Shown: positions 15,136-23,950, counted from the stretch's first letter. The stretch is DNA of 36,546 bases from Candidatus Hydrogenedentota bacterium (GCA_013359265.1 JABWCD010000041.1:1-36546), one strand, 5' to 3'. Program-made: numbers and translations. Notes: a model not told the origin generated them from the letters alone.

Positions 15136-15162
15136 GTGCGGATTTCAAACTCAGGACAGTAG
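15136..15162 (+). repeat. Second copy of the GTGCGGATTTCAAACTC segment
   Basis: Direct-orientation copy of 11339-11364, again placed shortly after a GAGCACG run. A few bases differ (CAGGACAG against CGCGACAG). Confidence 0.65.
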
Positions 15163-15197
15163 TGTATTTTCGCGGTGCTGGTTGACGAGTGCGACGC

Positions 15198-16586
15198 TCA
15201 GTCGCTTTCCAGTCCATACTTCTTCAGCCGGTACCGTAGCGAACGCGCGGTCAATCCCAGCAGCCCTGCTGCCCGCTTCTGCGAGTACTTCGTGTTTTGC
15301 AGCGCCTGCTGAATGAGATTGGTTTCGATCTCCGCGACGTACTTCTCCAGGTCGAACCCTTTGTCCGGCAGCGACTCGACCCTGTGCGCGGCTGTGCCGG
15401 CAATCTCGCGGACGTAGGGCGGCAGATCGGTTATCTCGAGTTTATTGTCCCGGCACAGGGCGACGGCGCGCTCGAGCACGTTCATCAGTTCCCGCACGTT
15501 TCCCGGCCAGTTAAACGCCTGTAGCGCCGATTCCGCCTCGGGGGAAGTCTGGATTGGCCCGCGCCCCATCTTGGCCGCGTGGGTCGCAACGAATGCGCGC
15601 GTCAGCAGCGGGATGTCGTCTGCGCGGTCGCGCAGCGCGGGCACGTGAATCGGGATTACGTTCAGCCGGTAATACAGGTCCTCGCGGAAGGCGCCTTCCT
15701 TTACCATCTGATCGAGTTTTTTGTTGGTCGCGGAAATGATGCGGACGTCAACCTTGATGCCCTGCGTGCCGCCAACGGGATACACGACGTTGTTATCCAG
15801 GACGCGCAAGAGCTTCACTTGCAGCGCCATCGGCATCTCGCCAATTTCGTCGAGGAACAGCGTGCCCCCGTCTGCAACGACGAACAACCCCTCTTTGTCG
15901 TCGTAGGCGCCGGTAAACGACCCTTTTTTGTGTCCAAACAGTTCGCTCTCGAGCAAGTTCTCCGGAAATCCGCCGCAATTCACCGCGACGAACGGCTTTG
16001 GAGACCGGCTGCTCAACGCGTGAATGCCGCGCGCGACGAGTTCCTTTCCGGTCCCGCTCTCGCCGTAGATCGCGACGGTGCTCGGCAGGTCGGAGACCCG
16101 TTTGATCATCTCGCGCAGTTCTTCGACGGGACGGCTCTTCCCGACGATGTTCTCGAGCTTGCCGCGGTTCGCCTGGTCCTTGCGCAGGGCCTGATTTTCG
16201 CGCTTGAGGTTGCGCTGTTCGATCGCGCGCTGCACCTGAAGCCGAACTTCGTCGTTCTTGAACGGTTTCATGATGTAATCGACGGCGCCGCGCTTCATGG
16301 CTTCGATCGCCGTCTCGACACTGCCGTATGCCGTCATCATAATTGCGGGCGTCGTGGGGTTATTCGCGGTGATCCATTCGAGCAGCCCCATGCCCGCGTC
16401 GCGTTCGGTGCCCATGCGCAAATCCGTCAACACGACGTCGAACGCTTCCTTCGAGAGCCGCTCGATGGCGTCGTTGACGTTCGGCAGCGCAATAACCTCA
16501 TAGCCGTCCTTCGCGAGCACGATTTCCAGCAATTCGCGCATGCTGGATTCGTCGTCGACTACGAGTACGCGGTGTTGCACAGGCAC
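15198..16586 (-). CDS. pilR: Sigma-54-dependent response regulator, PilR/NtrC type
   Basis: 462 residues. The receiver domain (5-120) has the acidic pair at 11-12, phosphoacceptor Asp55 (VVLTDLR) and Lys107 (MKPF). The AAA+ domain has Walker A GESGTGKE (175-182), a GSFTGA loop (222-227, the sigma-54 contact loop with Ser in place of the usual Ala) and Walker B TLFLDEIGE. A Fis-type HTH ends the protein (about 425-460, AAGLLGLTARSLRYRLKKYG). It should activate sigma-54 promoters when phosphorylated by the adjacent kinase. The start is GTG, with GAGGAG upstream lying across the pilS stop, six bases away. The pilR name rests on the pilus operon context. Confidence 0.9.
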   Translation of the reverse strand: MPVQHRVLVVDDESSMRELLEIVLAKDGYEVIALPNVNDAIERLSKEAFDVVLTDLRMGTERDAGMGLLEWITANNPTTPAIMMTAYGSVETAIEAMKRGAVDYIMKPFKNDEVRLQVQRAIEQRNLKRENQALRKDQANRGKLENIVGKSRPVEELREMIKRVSDLPSTVAIYGESGTGKELVARGIHALSSRSPKPFVAVNCGGFPENLLESELFGHKKGSFTGAYDDKEGLFVVADGGTLFLDEIGEMPMALQVKLLRVLDNNVVYPVGGTQGIKVDVRIISATNKKLDQMVKEGAFREDLYYRLNVIPIHVPALRDRADDIPLLTRAFVATHAAKMGRGPIQTSPEAESALQAFNWPGNVRELMNVLERAVALCRDNKLEITDLPPYVREIAGTAAHRVESLPDKGFDLEKYVAEIETNLIQQALQNTKYSQKRAAGLLGLTARSLRYRLKKYGLESD

Positions 16587-16592
16587 GGCAGG

Positions 16593-18221
16593 TCACTCCT
16601 CGGCGCGGACAAGGGGTAAACGCACGCTCAACGAAGCGCCCCCGCCTTGCCGCGATGCGGCGCGGATGGTGCCGTCGTGCGCCGTGATGATGCGCATACA
16701 GATAGCAAGACCCATCCCCACGCCATGTTCCTTCGTAGTATAAAAAGGCTCGAAAATACGCGCAACCTTGTCCGGGTCAATCCCCGGTCCCTGGTCGTCG
16801 AACCGGATTTCGACGAACGTGCCGCTCGGCACAACGGCGACGTGCAGCGCGCCCTGTTCGTTCATTGCCTCGATGCCGTTCTTCGCAAGATTGATGAAGA
16901 CTTGACGAATCTGCGTGCGGTCGCCGGAAACCGGGCACGGATGACCGGGAAACTGGCCGCGTACGCGCAGCGCCGCCGCGCCCGAGTATTTGTGCTGCGT
17001 GGCCTCGATGACTTCGCGCGCAAGGCCGCACACGTCGAACATCTCGCGCCGGACCCTCGGCCTGCGCGCGAAATCGAGAAAGTCGGATACGATCGCGTTC
17101 AACTGGTCCGATTCGCGCATCGCGATTGTCGCGAGTTTCGTCGCCAGCGCTGGTTTGTCGAGCGAGCCGATGAGTTCGTCCACCGCGCCGCGGATTGCCG
17201 CGACGGGGTTTCGAATCTCGTGCGCGAGACCCGCGGCGAGTTCTCCGGTGACGGACAGGCGATCGTTCTTCTTGATTTCCTCGCGCATTTGCTCGAGTTC
17301 GGTCAGGTCGCTGAACGACGCGATGATTCCGGTCATCCGCCTGCGCCAATCGAAGATGCGGCTGGTGCTCAGTCCCAACAGTTTCGCGGTGCTTGGAAAC
17401 ACAAGCCCGATGTATTCGTAGCGCGTAAAGTCGCGTTCCGATTTCAGCGCCGTGATAACGGGGCATTCCTCGCCGGAGGCGACGCGCAGGATTTCCTGCA
17501 CGGGGCGGCCGATGGCGTCCGCTTCGGAAATGTTCAGAATCCGTTCCGCTGCCTTGTTCAGCAGCGTCACGGTCCCCTCGAGATCGGCGATCAGGAAGCC
17601 GTTATTCATGTTGTCGAGAATCTCGCGCTGAAACTGTTGCAGGCGCGTGACCTGCTGGTTCCAGTATCCGGAGATCGCGGCCGTGAGGTAGTACGCGAGG
17701 GCCTGCACGAGAAACCCGTACCACACGGTAATGGCGCCTACGTCGTACCCGAAGTAGGGCTCTTGGCCTGACTGAAAAGGCGCCGGCGAAATTACGTTGA
17801 GCAGCGCCATGATCGCGGCGGACAAGGTGGCGACAATAAACCCCTGGGACAACCCCAGCAGGATGCCCGCTTCGAGAATGGATACAACGAAGAGAAACGC
17901 GAAGTGGCTGTGCGGCCCGCCCGTGAAGCTGACCGTCGCCGCAATGACGCCGAAATCGACGAGCACCTGCGCCCACGTCAACAGGCGCGTAACCGGCTCG
18001 CCGCGACGCACGGCGACGAGATGGCCGATGGCGCTTGCGAACCCGAAGCAGTAGAACGCGACGAGATATACTTCTTCGGCTTTTTCGTAGTCGTGGATTA
18101 GAAACGTGCCGACCGCGACGACGCCGAGCAACGCCAGTCGAACGATCCCGGTCGTCCACGCCCACGGTCTGCCGACGCCCACACCCCCGCGCGTGGCGTG
18201 GGAGGAGTGGACCGAACTCAC
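16593..18221 (-). CDS. pilS: PilS-like sensor histidine kinase
   Basis: 542 residues. Six hydrophobic segments occupy about 22-185, as in PilS. A PAS domain follows at about 195-310 (ILDNMNNGFLIADLEGTVTLLNKAA). The HisKA helix carries LAAGLAHEIRNPVAAI with His334. The ATPase domain has the N box (FINLAKNGIEAM), DQGPGI and the GVGMGLAI box. It probably phosphorylates the downstream regulator in response to a membrane or pilin signal. The GTG start overlaps the pilT stop by 4 bp (GTGA at 18218-18221), so all three genes are coupled. Confidence 0.9.
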   Translation of the reverse strand: MSSVHSSHATRGGVGVGRPWAWTTGIVRLALLGVVAVGTFLIHDYEKAEEVYLVAFYCFGFASAIGHLVAVRRGEPVTRLLTWAQVLVDFGVIAATVSFTGGPHSHFAFLFVVSILEAGILLGLSQGFIVATLSAAIMALLNVISPAPFQSGQEPYFGYDVGAITVWYGFLVQALAYYLTAAISGYWNQQVTRLQQFQREILDNMNNGFLIADLEGTVTLLNKAAERILNISEADAIGRPVQEILRVASGEECPVITALKSERDFTRYEYIGLVFPSTAKLLGLSTSRIFDWRRRMTGIIASFSDLTELEQMREEIKKNDRLSVTGELAAGLAHEIRNPVAAIRGAVDELIGSLDKPALATKLATIAMRESDQLNAIVSDFLDFARRPRVRREMFDVCGLAREVIEATQHKYSGAAALRVRGQFPGHPCPVSGDRTQIRQVFINLAKNGIEAMNEQGALHVAVVPSGTFVEIRFDDQGPGIDPDKVARIFEPFYTTKEHGVGMGLAICMRIITAHDGTIRAASRQGGGASLSVRLPLVRAEE

Positions 18222-19291
18222 AGTCCCTTTTCCAGCAGCCGGCGCAAGCCCTCGGGATCGGCGGTGCGCTTGAACGCCATGTCCATTGTGATCGCGTTGC
18301 GCTTCACGAGGCGAAACAGCGATTGGTTCATCGTCATCATACCTTCGCCGGTGCCGATTTCGATCATCGACGGAATCTGCTGCAGCTTTTCTTCGCGAAT
18401 CAAAGAGCGGATGGCCGTGTTGGGAATCATCACTTCGAGGGCCAGCACGCGTCCCATGCCGTCGGCGCGCGGAATGAGCTGTTGCACGCAGATGCCTTCA
18501 AGCACGAACGAAAGCTGTGTGCGGACCTGGTCCTGCTGGCTCGCGGGGAACACGTCCACAATGCGGTTGATCGTCTGGAGGGCGTCGTTGGTGTGCAGCG
18601 TCGCAAACGCCAGGTGGCCCGTTTCCGCGACGGTGATTGCCGCGGCGATGGTTTCCTGGTCGCGCATTTCGCCGATGAGTATCACGTCCGGGTCCTGGCG
18701 CAGCACGCGCTTGAGCGCCGCGGCAAACGACTTTGTGTCCGCGTTCACCTCGCGCTGGTTGATGGTTGCCATGTTGTGTTGGTGCAGGTATTCAATTGGG
18801 TCTTCGATTGTGATGATGTGCACGGGACGTTCGCGGTTGATCTTGTCAAGGACCGCGGCAAGTGTCGTCGATTTGCCGCTACCGGTTGGACCGCAGATTA
18901 GTACGAGACCCTGCGGCTTATACGCGAACTCCGCCACGATTCGCGGCAGACCAAGCTCGTCGCACGACCGGATGTCGAAAGGAATCGAGCGAAAGGCCGC
19001 AACGACGGAACCGCGATCGCGGTACACGTTCAGGCGGTACCGGCTGAGTCCTTCGATCCCGAACGACATATCGAGTTCGCGGTCCGTTTCGAATGACGCG
19101 ATCTGTTCTTCGCTCATGACGCTGTAGATGAGTTCCTGCGTATCTTCCGGCGCGAGCTTGGGATATTCGTGCAGCGGTTCGAGCAATCCGTGGATGCGCA
19201 GAATCGGCGGCGTGCCGACGGCAATGTGCAGATCGCTTGCACCCTGCTCGGTCATTTTCTGAAGTAATTCTCGGATGCTGATGTCGGCCAT
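18218..19291 (-). CDS. pilT: Type IV pilus retraction ATPase
   Basis: 357 residues, typical PilT size. Features: N-terminal GASDLHIAVG (17-26), Walker A CGPTGSGKSTTL, the Asp box (IITIEDPIEYLH), Walker B (DPDVILIGEMRD), the His box (GHLAFATLHTNDA) and the PilT-specific C-terminal AIRSLIREEKLQQIPSMIEIG. The hexameric motor works at the inner membrane to depolymerise pilin and drive twitching. GGGGAG precedes the ATG. It lies between the extension motor and the pilS/pilR pair. Confidence 0.95.
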   Translation of the reverse strand: MADISIRELLQKMTEQGASDLHIAVGTPPILRIHGLLEPLHEYPKLAPEDTQELIYSVMSEEQIASFETDRELDMSFGIEGLSRYRLNVYRDRGSVVAAFRSIPFDIRSCDELGLPRIVAEFAYKPQGLVLICGPTGSGKSTTLAAVLDKINRERPVHIITIEDPIEYLHQHNMATINQREVNADTKSFAAALKRVLRQDPDVILIGEMRDQETIAAAITVAETGHLAFATLHTNDALQTINRIVDVFPASQQDQVRTQLSFVLEGICVQQLIPRADGMGRVLALEVMIPNTAIRSLIREEKLQQIPSMIEIGTGEGMMTMNQSLFRLVKRNAITMDMAFKRTADPEGLRRLLEKGL

Positions 19292-19379
19292 TTCGCTCTC
19301 CCCAGCGCGAATACTCGTTCCGCTTGTTCCGTTCGTTTCGTTGCTCCGGCCGTTAGGGCGCGCCGGACGTTGTGTGCAA

Positions 19380-21107
19380 TCAGTCCGCTGCCGATACGCG
19401 CAATACTTCCTCGATGGTTGTAATGCCTTCCGCGGCTTTCTTTAGCGCGTTCTGCCGCAGCGTCGCCATGCCGCATTGGATTGCGGCGCGCTTGATCTCC
19501 GCGGCGGGCGCCCGCGTCATGATGAGGTCCTGCAAATCGGGATAGTTCGGCATCGCCTCGATTACCGCGAGTCGGCCGCGGTACCCGGTGTCCTTGCACT
19601 TCGTGCAGCCGCGGCCGCGCACAAACGACGGAGGCGGAGCGCCAGGCGAATGCTTGAATTGAATGCGTTCGAGCACTTCCTCGGGAACGCGGATGGGCTC
19701 CTTGCAGTCGGGGCACACGCGGCGCAACAGGCGTTGCGCCGCCGCGAGACCGACGGACGACTGCACCAGGAACGGCTCCATACCCATATCGACGAGGCGG
19801 GTGAACACGCTGGCGGCGTCGTTCGTATGCAGCGTGCTGAGCACGAGGTGGCCGGTCAGCGCAGCCTTGATGGCGATGTCCGCCGTTTCTTCATCTCGGA
19901 TTTCACCGACCATAATCACGTCCGGGTCCTGGCGCAGAATGCTGCGCAGGCCCGCGGCGAAGGTCAGCCCGATTTCCGATCGTACCTGTACCTGGTTTAC
20001 GCCGAAGAGTTCGTATTCGACCGGGTCCTCGACCGTGATGATGTTTGTATCGGGGCCGTTTAGTTTGTGCAGCGCGCTGTACAGCGTGGTCGTCTTACCG
20101 CTGCCCGTCGGTCCGGTCAGGAGGATCATACCGAACGGCAACGCCAGCGCCTCGCGAAACGCCTCCATCGGCTGCTCGGCGAACCCCAGCGTATCGAGAT
20201 CGAGGGACAGCGAACTCTTGTCGAGCACGCGCATCACGACTTTCTCTCCGTGGTAGCACGGGAGAATCGACACGCGAAAATCGACTTCGTGACCGCGGAA
20301 TTTGATGCGGAAACGGCCATCCTGCGGGAGCCGGTGCTCGGCGATGTCGAGGCCCGACATGATCTTGAGACGCGAGATGAGCGCGGACTGTACGCTCTTC
20401 GGCGGGTTCTTTTGTTCTTCAAGCATACCGTCAACGCGATAGCGGACGCGCAGGTTCTTCTCGTAGGGTTCGACGTGAATATCGCTCGCGCGGTTTTCCA
20501 ACGCGGCGACCAAGATCAGGTTTACAAGCCGGATGACCGGAGCGTCCTGCGCCTCCGCCTGTGCGTGGGCGATATCCTCGATCTCGTCCTTCTGTTCGAC
20601 AACCTGCACACCGTCCTGCTTCGCGGCGTCCGCGGTGAGCAGCTCGTCGTATAGCTTGTCGCTGTGCTTACCGCCGTAGTGACGGTTGATCGCGTCCATC
20701 AGTTCGGACTGCACGGCGACCACCGGCTCGATCTCGTAGCTCGTCAGCATTCGCAGATCGTCGAGCGCCATGATGTTGAGCGGGTCGGCCATCGCCAGCG
20801 TCAATACATCGCCCGTCACCGATACCGGCAGCATCTGGTACTGCCGCGCGAGCGATTCCGGCACTTCGTTCAAGACTTCCTGCGGGATGTTGTAGTTCAT
20901 CACGCGGATGTGCGGAATGCCGAGCTGTTCGCTCAATGTGATGACGAGGTCTTCTTCGCTCAAATACTTTTTGGATACGAGTATTGACGCGAGGCTCTGC
21001 CCCGTGTTGCGCTGCAGTTGAATGCATTCCTGCAACTGCTCGGTCGTCACCAACTCTTGCTCGAGCAAGACATCGCCCAAGCGCCGCTTCGCCGTCTTCG
21101 GTGCCAC
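19380..21107 (-). CDS. pilB: Type IV pilus assembly ATPase
   Basis: 575 residues. The N-terminal MshEN domain (about 8-150) starts with the RLGDVLLEQELVTTEQLQ pattern that binds c-di-GMP in related proteins. The motor domain has Walker A TGPTGSGKTTT (331-341), an Asp box (IITVEDPVEYEL), Walker B (DPDVIMVGEIRDEETADIA) and a His box (GHLVLSTLHTNDAASVFTRL). A zinc-ribbon pair, CPDC and later CTKC, is typical of PilB/GspE. Start GTG with GGGGAG seven bases upstream. The gene lies 16 bp after the MshEN/DnaA-like gene and 88 bp before pilT. Confidence 0.95.
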   Translation of the reverse strand: MAPKTAKRRLGDVLLEQELVTTEQLQECIQLQRNTGQSLASILVSKKYLSEEDLVITLSEQLGIPHIRVMNYNIPQEVLNEVPESLARQYQMLPVSVTGDVLTLAMADPLNIMALDDLRMLTSYEIEPVVAVQSELMDAINRHYGGKHSDKLYDELLTADAAKQDGVQVVEQKDEIEDIAHAQAEAQDAPVIRLVNLILVAALENRASDIHVEPYEKNLRVRYRVDGMLEEQKNPPKSVQSALISRLKIMSGLDIAEHRLPQDGRFRIKFRGHEVDFRVSILPCYHGEKVVMRVLDKSSLSLDLDTLGFAEQPMEAFREALALPFGMILLTGPTGSGKTTTLYSALHKLNGPDTNIITVEDPVEYELFGVNQVQVRSEIGLTFAAGLRSILRQDPDVIMVGEIRDEETADIAIKAALTGHLVLSTLHTNDAASVFTRLVDMGMEPFLVQSSVGLAAAQRLLRRVCPDCKEPIRVPEEVLERIQFKHSPGAPPPSFVRGRGCTKCKDTGYRGRLAVIEAMPNYPDLQDLIMTRAPAAEIKRAAIQCGMATLRQNALKKAAEGITTIEEVLRVSAAD

Positions 21108-21123
21108 TGCGTGCTCCCCAGAA

Positions 21124-23544
21124 TTACGCCGCTTCGATCGCGGTCAAATGGCTCAGGATTTCCTCGGTCAGTTCGTGCGTCACTTCCGTACCGGACACTT
21201 GGGCATACGCCAACGCCTTGCGCAACGCGCCGGTCATTTTGCGCACGTCCACCGGAACGCGCGACGCGATCAGCGACAGGATGTCGTCGGCAACTTTCGC
21301 CCTCAAGACGCGCGCGTGCCGTTGCAGAATCGCGACGCGCGTCGGCATATCGGGCGCGTGCAGGCGCGACACGATGCCCGCCGCAAGGCGCGACACGAGC
21401 TGGTGCGATGTCTCGGGCAATTGGTCCGGCGCGCGGTCCGCGCTTACGACAACGAGCCGTCCTTCGTTCGTCAACACGCCGAGCAACGCGCGCAGTTCGT
21501 CCTGCGCCTGCTTGTGCGCGGCCACGCTCTGTGCGTCGTCGAACAGGAGCACGTCCCAATGCGCGAACGATTCGCGAAATTTCTCGAGGTCCTGATCGCG
21601 CGCGGCGCGTTCGCACGCGCTGACGAACCGAAGGCCCGTCATGTACGCCACGCGCAGGTCGGGGTCGCGCGCGGTAATCGTGTTGCCGATCGCCTGAACC
21701 AGGTGCGTCTTGCCGACGCCAACGTCGCCGTAGATGTAAAACGGCGTGAATTCCCGCGAGAATTTCTCCGTGACCGCGCGCGCGACAGACAAGGTGAATG
21801 TGTTTGCCGCGCCGGACAGGAACGCCTCGAACGTGAACGCGCGCTGCAACCGGCCGGAAAGCAGGGCCTCGCGCACGCGGTCGTCCGCCTCGATCCCCAG
21901 GCCGATTTCTTCCATCGGATCGAAGTGCTGAAGCGCGGCATTGCCCTGACCCACGTCCGTCGCGCGCAACCCCGGAAACGGGGACACGTTTGGCGCGTGT
22001 TCGTCTTCCGGCGCTTTCGCGGGGGCGCGCATCGTATCGAGCGCTTCGCGCAGCGCAAGCAGCGCCTGCTTCGTGGTGTCGGTCAGATCGGCAATGCGTT
22101 CGTTCTGCGCGGCATTCGACGCCTGCAGCGCGTGCGTGAACCGGCCCGCAATGTCCTCGATGTGTTTTTGTGGCGAGTTGGCGGCTATCGCCTCGCGCAT
22201 TTCCTTCGCAAACGAGGCCATACTTCTGTCCATGTACTGCGCGAAGTGGTCGGCCATGATTTTGGGATCGAATGCAGGCGCGGCCGCGGCCTTGCCGCCC
22301 TTGCTCGAAGGTTCGCCCATTTGAAGCACGGGCAACACGGAATCCAGCATGGCCGCGCGGACGCCGTCGCCGAGTTCCTTCGCGAGCGCGGCGGGATCGA
22401 ACTGTGGCTGTGCGGCTGGCGCGGGTTGCCTGCGCTGCGCCTCGAGCAGCGGCGCCATCGCGTTTTGCAGCGACGCGCGTATACTTTCGCCGAGTTCCCG
22501 CGCAAGCGCGCTCGTATCGATGGGCGCGTGCGACGCCTGCGCGAAGTATTTCCCCTGGGCTTCGAGCAGCGGGGCAAGGCCTTCGAGCAGCGACGCGCGC
22601 ATGCTCGACGTAATCTCGCGCGCCAACTCCGCCGGCTTTCCCTTCGCGGATTCGAGCTGCAAAGCAATCAATTTCTGTTGTTCGGCAATAAGCGGTGTAA
22701 GCGATTCCGTCAGCGCCACGCGGACATGGTCGCCCATGCGATCGAAAAGCGCTTCGGGAATTGGCACGCGCGCGGGCGCCGCGGGTTCGGCGGCTTTCGG
22801 CGCCGCGGCCGGCGCGGGCTTCGGCGCGGCTGCGGTTGTCTTTACCGGCGCGACTTCCTTGACCAGTTCTGCGACCGCTTTGTTGGCTTCCGACTTTTCG
22901 TCGGGGCCCGTATCGCCCTTCGGCGCGACGGATTTTTTCGACGCCAAACCAAACGACCCCATCGACAGCTCGGCGGGCTGCTGCGCGGTCTCGGCGAAGA
23001 GCTTTCGCGCTACCTGCTCGAAATGGTTCCAGGTGCAGAGAATCGGCTTGATCTTCAGGTCCGGGCATAACTCACGGACCTTTTCCAATGCGTCCGCATC
23101 CAGCGGGTCCACCATTGCCAGCGTGAGGATTTTCCCGAGCTTGTCGATCGGCAGCAACCGGTGCTGCTGGCACATGTCTTTCGGTACGAGCTTGAACAAG
23201 TCTTCGCCGACGTTGTAGTCGAGCAGGCTGATATGCGGAATCTTGCACTGCTTCACCAGGAACAAAACGAGCGTTGATTGATTGAGATAGCCGAGTTCGA
23301 CGAGCGTCTGCCCAATGAACGCGCCGGTCGTCTGCTGCTTTTGCAGTGCCTCGTTCAGTTGCAGTTGGGTGATGACCCCCTCGTGAACCAGCAGTTCGCC
23401 GAGCCGGGTGCGTCCGGGCACCCGTGCCGAGCCGCCGGTTGGGGCGGCGACTTCGGGCGCGTCCGGGATGCGTTGAGAGGCGCCAGAAGAGACCACCGGC
23501 TTTGCCGGTGTGTCATCCTTCTTGTCTCGCCGCCAACTTAACAT
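21124..23544 (-). CDS. MshEN domain fused to a DnaA-type AAA+ ATPase; first gene of the pilus operon
   Basis: 806 residues in three parts. First, an MshEN-type domain (about 45-185) begins RLGELLVHEGVITQLQL and parallels the PilB N-terminus next door. Second, after an Ala/Pro-rich linker (about 205-262) come four repeats of about 40 residues starting near 265, 306, 346 and 386 (pattern ALARELGESIRASL then APLLEAQ), with a weaker fifth near 430. Third, a DnaA/Hda-like AAA+ module (about 568-800): FTFEAFLSGAANTFTLSVA, Walker A YGDVGVGKTH (605-614), Walker B VLLFDDAQ (665-672), sensor-1-like VVVSADR (698-704) and an Arg719 region like the DnaA box VII. No DnaA domain IV is visible. GAGGG precedes the ATG. 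It may be a c-di-GMP-responsive ATPase acting on pilus assembly or positioning; this is inference. Confidence 0.85.
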   Translation of the reverse strand: MLSWRRDKKDDTPAKPVVSSGASQRIPDAPEVAAPTGGSARVPGRTRLGELLVHEGVITQLQLNEALQKQQTTGAFIGQTLVELGYLNQSTLVLFLVKQCKIPHISLLDYNVGEDLFKLVPKDMCQQHRLLPIDKLGKILTLAMVDPLDADALEKVRELCPDLKIKPILCTWNHFEQVARKLFAETAQQPAELSMGSFGLASKKSVAPKGDTGPDEKSEANKAVAELVKEVAPVKTTAAAPKPAPAAAPKAAEPAAPARVPIPEALFDRMGDHVRVALTESLTPLIAEQQKLIALQLESAKGKPAELAREITSSMRASLLEGLAPLLEAQGKYFAQASHAPIDTSALARELGESIRASLQNAMAPLLEAQRRQPAPAAQPQFDPAALAKELGDGVRAAMLDSVLPVLQMGEPSSKGGKAAAAPAFDPKIMADHFAQYMDRSMASFAKEMREAIAANSPQKHIEDIAGRFTHALQASNAAQNERIADLTDTTKQALLALREALDTMRAPAKAPEDEHAPNVSPFPGLRATDVGQGNAALQHFDPMEEIGLGIEADDRVREALLSGRLQRAFTFEAFLSGAANTFTLSVARAVTEKFSREFTPFYIYGDVGVGKTHLVQAIGNTITARDPDLRVAYMTGLRFVSACERAARDQDLEKFRESFAHWDVLLFDDAQSVAAHKQAQDELRALLGVLTNEGRLVVVSADRAPDQLPETSHQLVSRLAAGIVSRLHAPDMPTRVAILQRHARVLRAKVADDILSLIASRVPVDVRKMTGALRKALAYAQVSGTEVTHELTEEILSHLTAIEAA

Positions 23545-23604
23545 ACGTGCCCTCGGGTCCCGACGAATCGCTCAATCGGTTGGACTGGTGCCTGCCGCAG
23601 GGGA

Positions 23605-23633
23605 ATTGTACCATTTTGAACGGTGTAGGTCAA
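23605..23633 (-). promoter_or_regulatory. Near-consensus sigma-70 promoter of the pilus operon
   Basis: Minus strand TTGACC (23633-23628), an exact 17-bp spacer, then TACAAT (23610-23605). Both hexamers match consensus at five of six positions. The predicted start leaves a leader of about 50-55 nt before the ATG at 23544. No other gene lies between, so it should drive the whole operon down to pilR. Confidence 0.65.
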
Positions 23634-23726
23634 CAAACAACAAGTTGTAAATCATTTAATGTCAGTAATTTGTCGAGAATGGGATTGTCATGTGCGGAAT
23701 ATGCGGATTAATAACATTTGAATTCA

Positions 23727-23763
23727 ATATATAGTAGCCAATCATATCATATCTACTATATAT
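23727..23763. promoter_or_regulatory. AT-rich inverted repeat, possible operator
   Basis: ATATATAGTAG (23727-23737) pairs perfectly with CTACTATATAT (23753-23763) across 15 bp. The centre-to-centre spacing of about 26 bp could suit a dimeric regulator. It lies about 95 bp upstream of the pilus promoter in strongly AT-rich DNA (UP-element-like) that contrasts with the GC-rich surroundings. Confidence 0.35.
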
Positions 23764-23928
23764 GGAAAGGCACGCAAAGACAATAGAAAAGCCCCCGGCC
23801 ACCCCGGCGCAAATGCCTGTATTGACCGGCTCGTCGAGTGTTGAAGATTCTGGGAGGTTGTCGGGCGTTATGCGGTTGACGCGAACTTTGCTGTTTGGGG
23901 TTGCGGGTGTACTTCCTTCAGCTCAGCC

Positions 23929-23950
23929 TGGCGGACGAAACCGTCCGCCA
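23929..23950 (-). terminator. Terminator-like hairpin after the diguanylate cyclase
   Basis: TGGCGGAC (23929-23936) and GTCCGCCA (23943-23950) make a perfect 8-bp stem with a 6-nt loop, about 10 bp past the cyclase stop. There is no T run on the minus strand, so it is at best an imperfect terminator or mRNA end protector. Confidence 0.4.

Larger units (their letters stand above)
14653..15197. other. Gene-free, repeat-rich intergenic region between the propeller gene and pilR
   Basis: This stretch holds the inverted copy of the hairpin repeat (14653-14684), an inverted dispersed module (about 14754-14900), two tandem units each starting with a REP palindrome (14912-15130), and a copy of the GTGCGGATTTCAAACTC segment (15136-15162). 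I see no gene and no clear terminator for either flanking gene. Confidence 0.7.

Noticed and set aside
21022-23070. Plus-strand frame of 682 codons opposite the fusion gene
   Set aside because: Arg/Ala-rich with no domain; the minus strand has the MshEN and AAA+ motifs plus promoter and ribosome binding site.
21124-23544. Chromosomal replication initiator DnaA
   Set aside because: The AAA+ part is DnaA-like, but there is no domain IV DNA-binding signature and the N-terminus is MshEN-type. The neighbours are pilus genes, so it is not the replication initiator.
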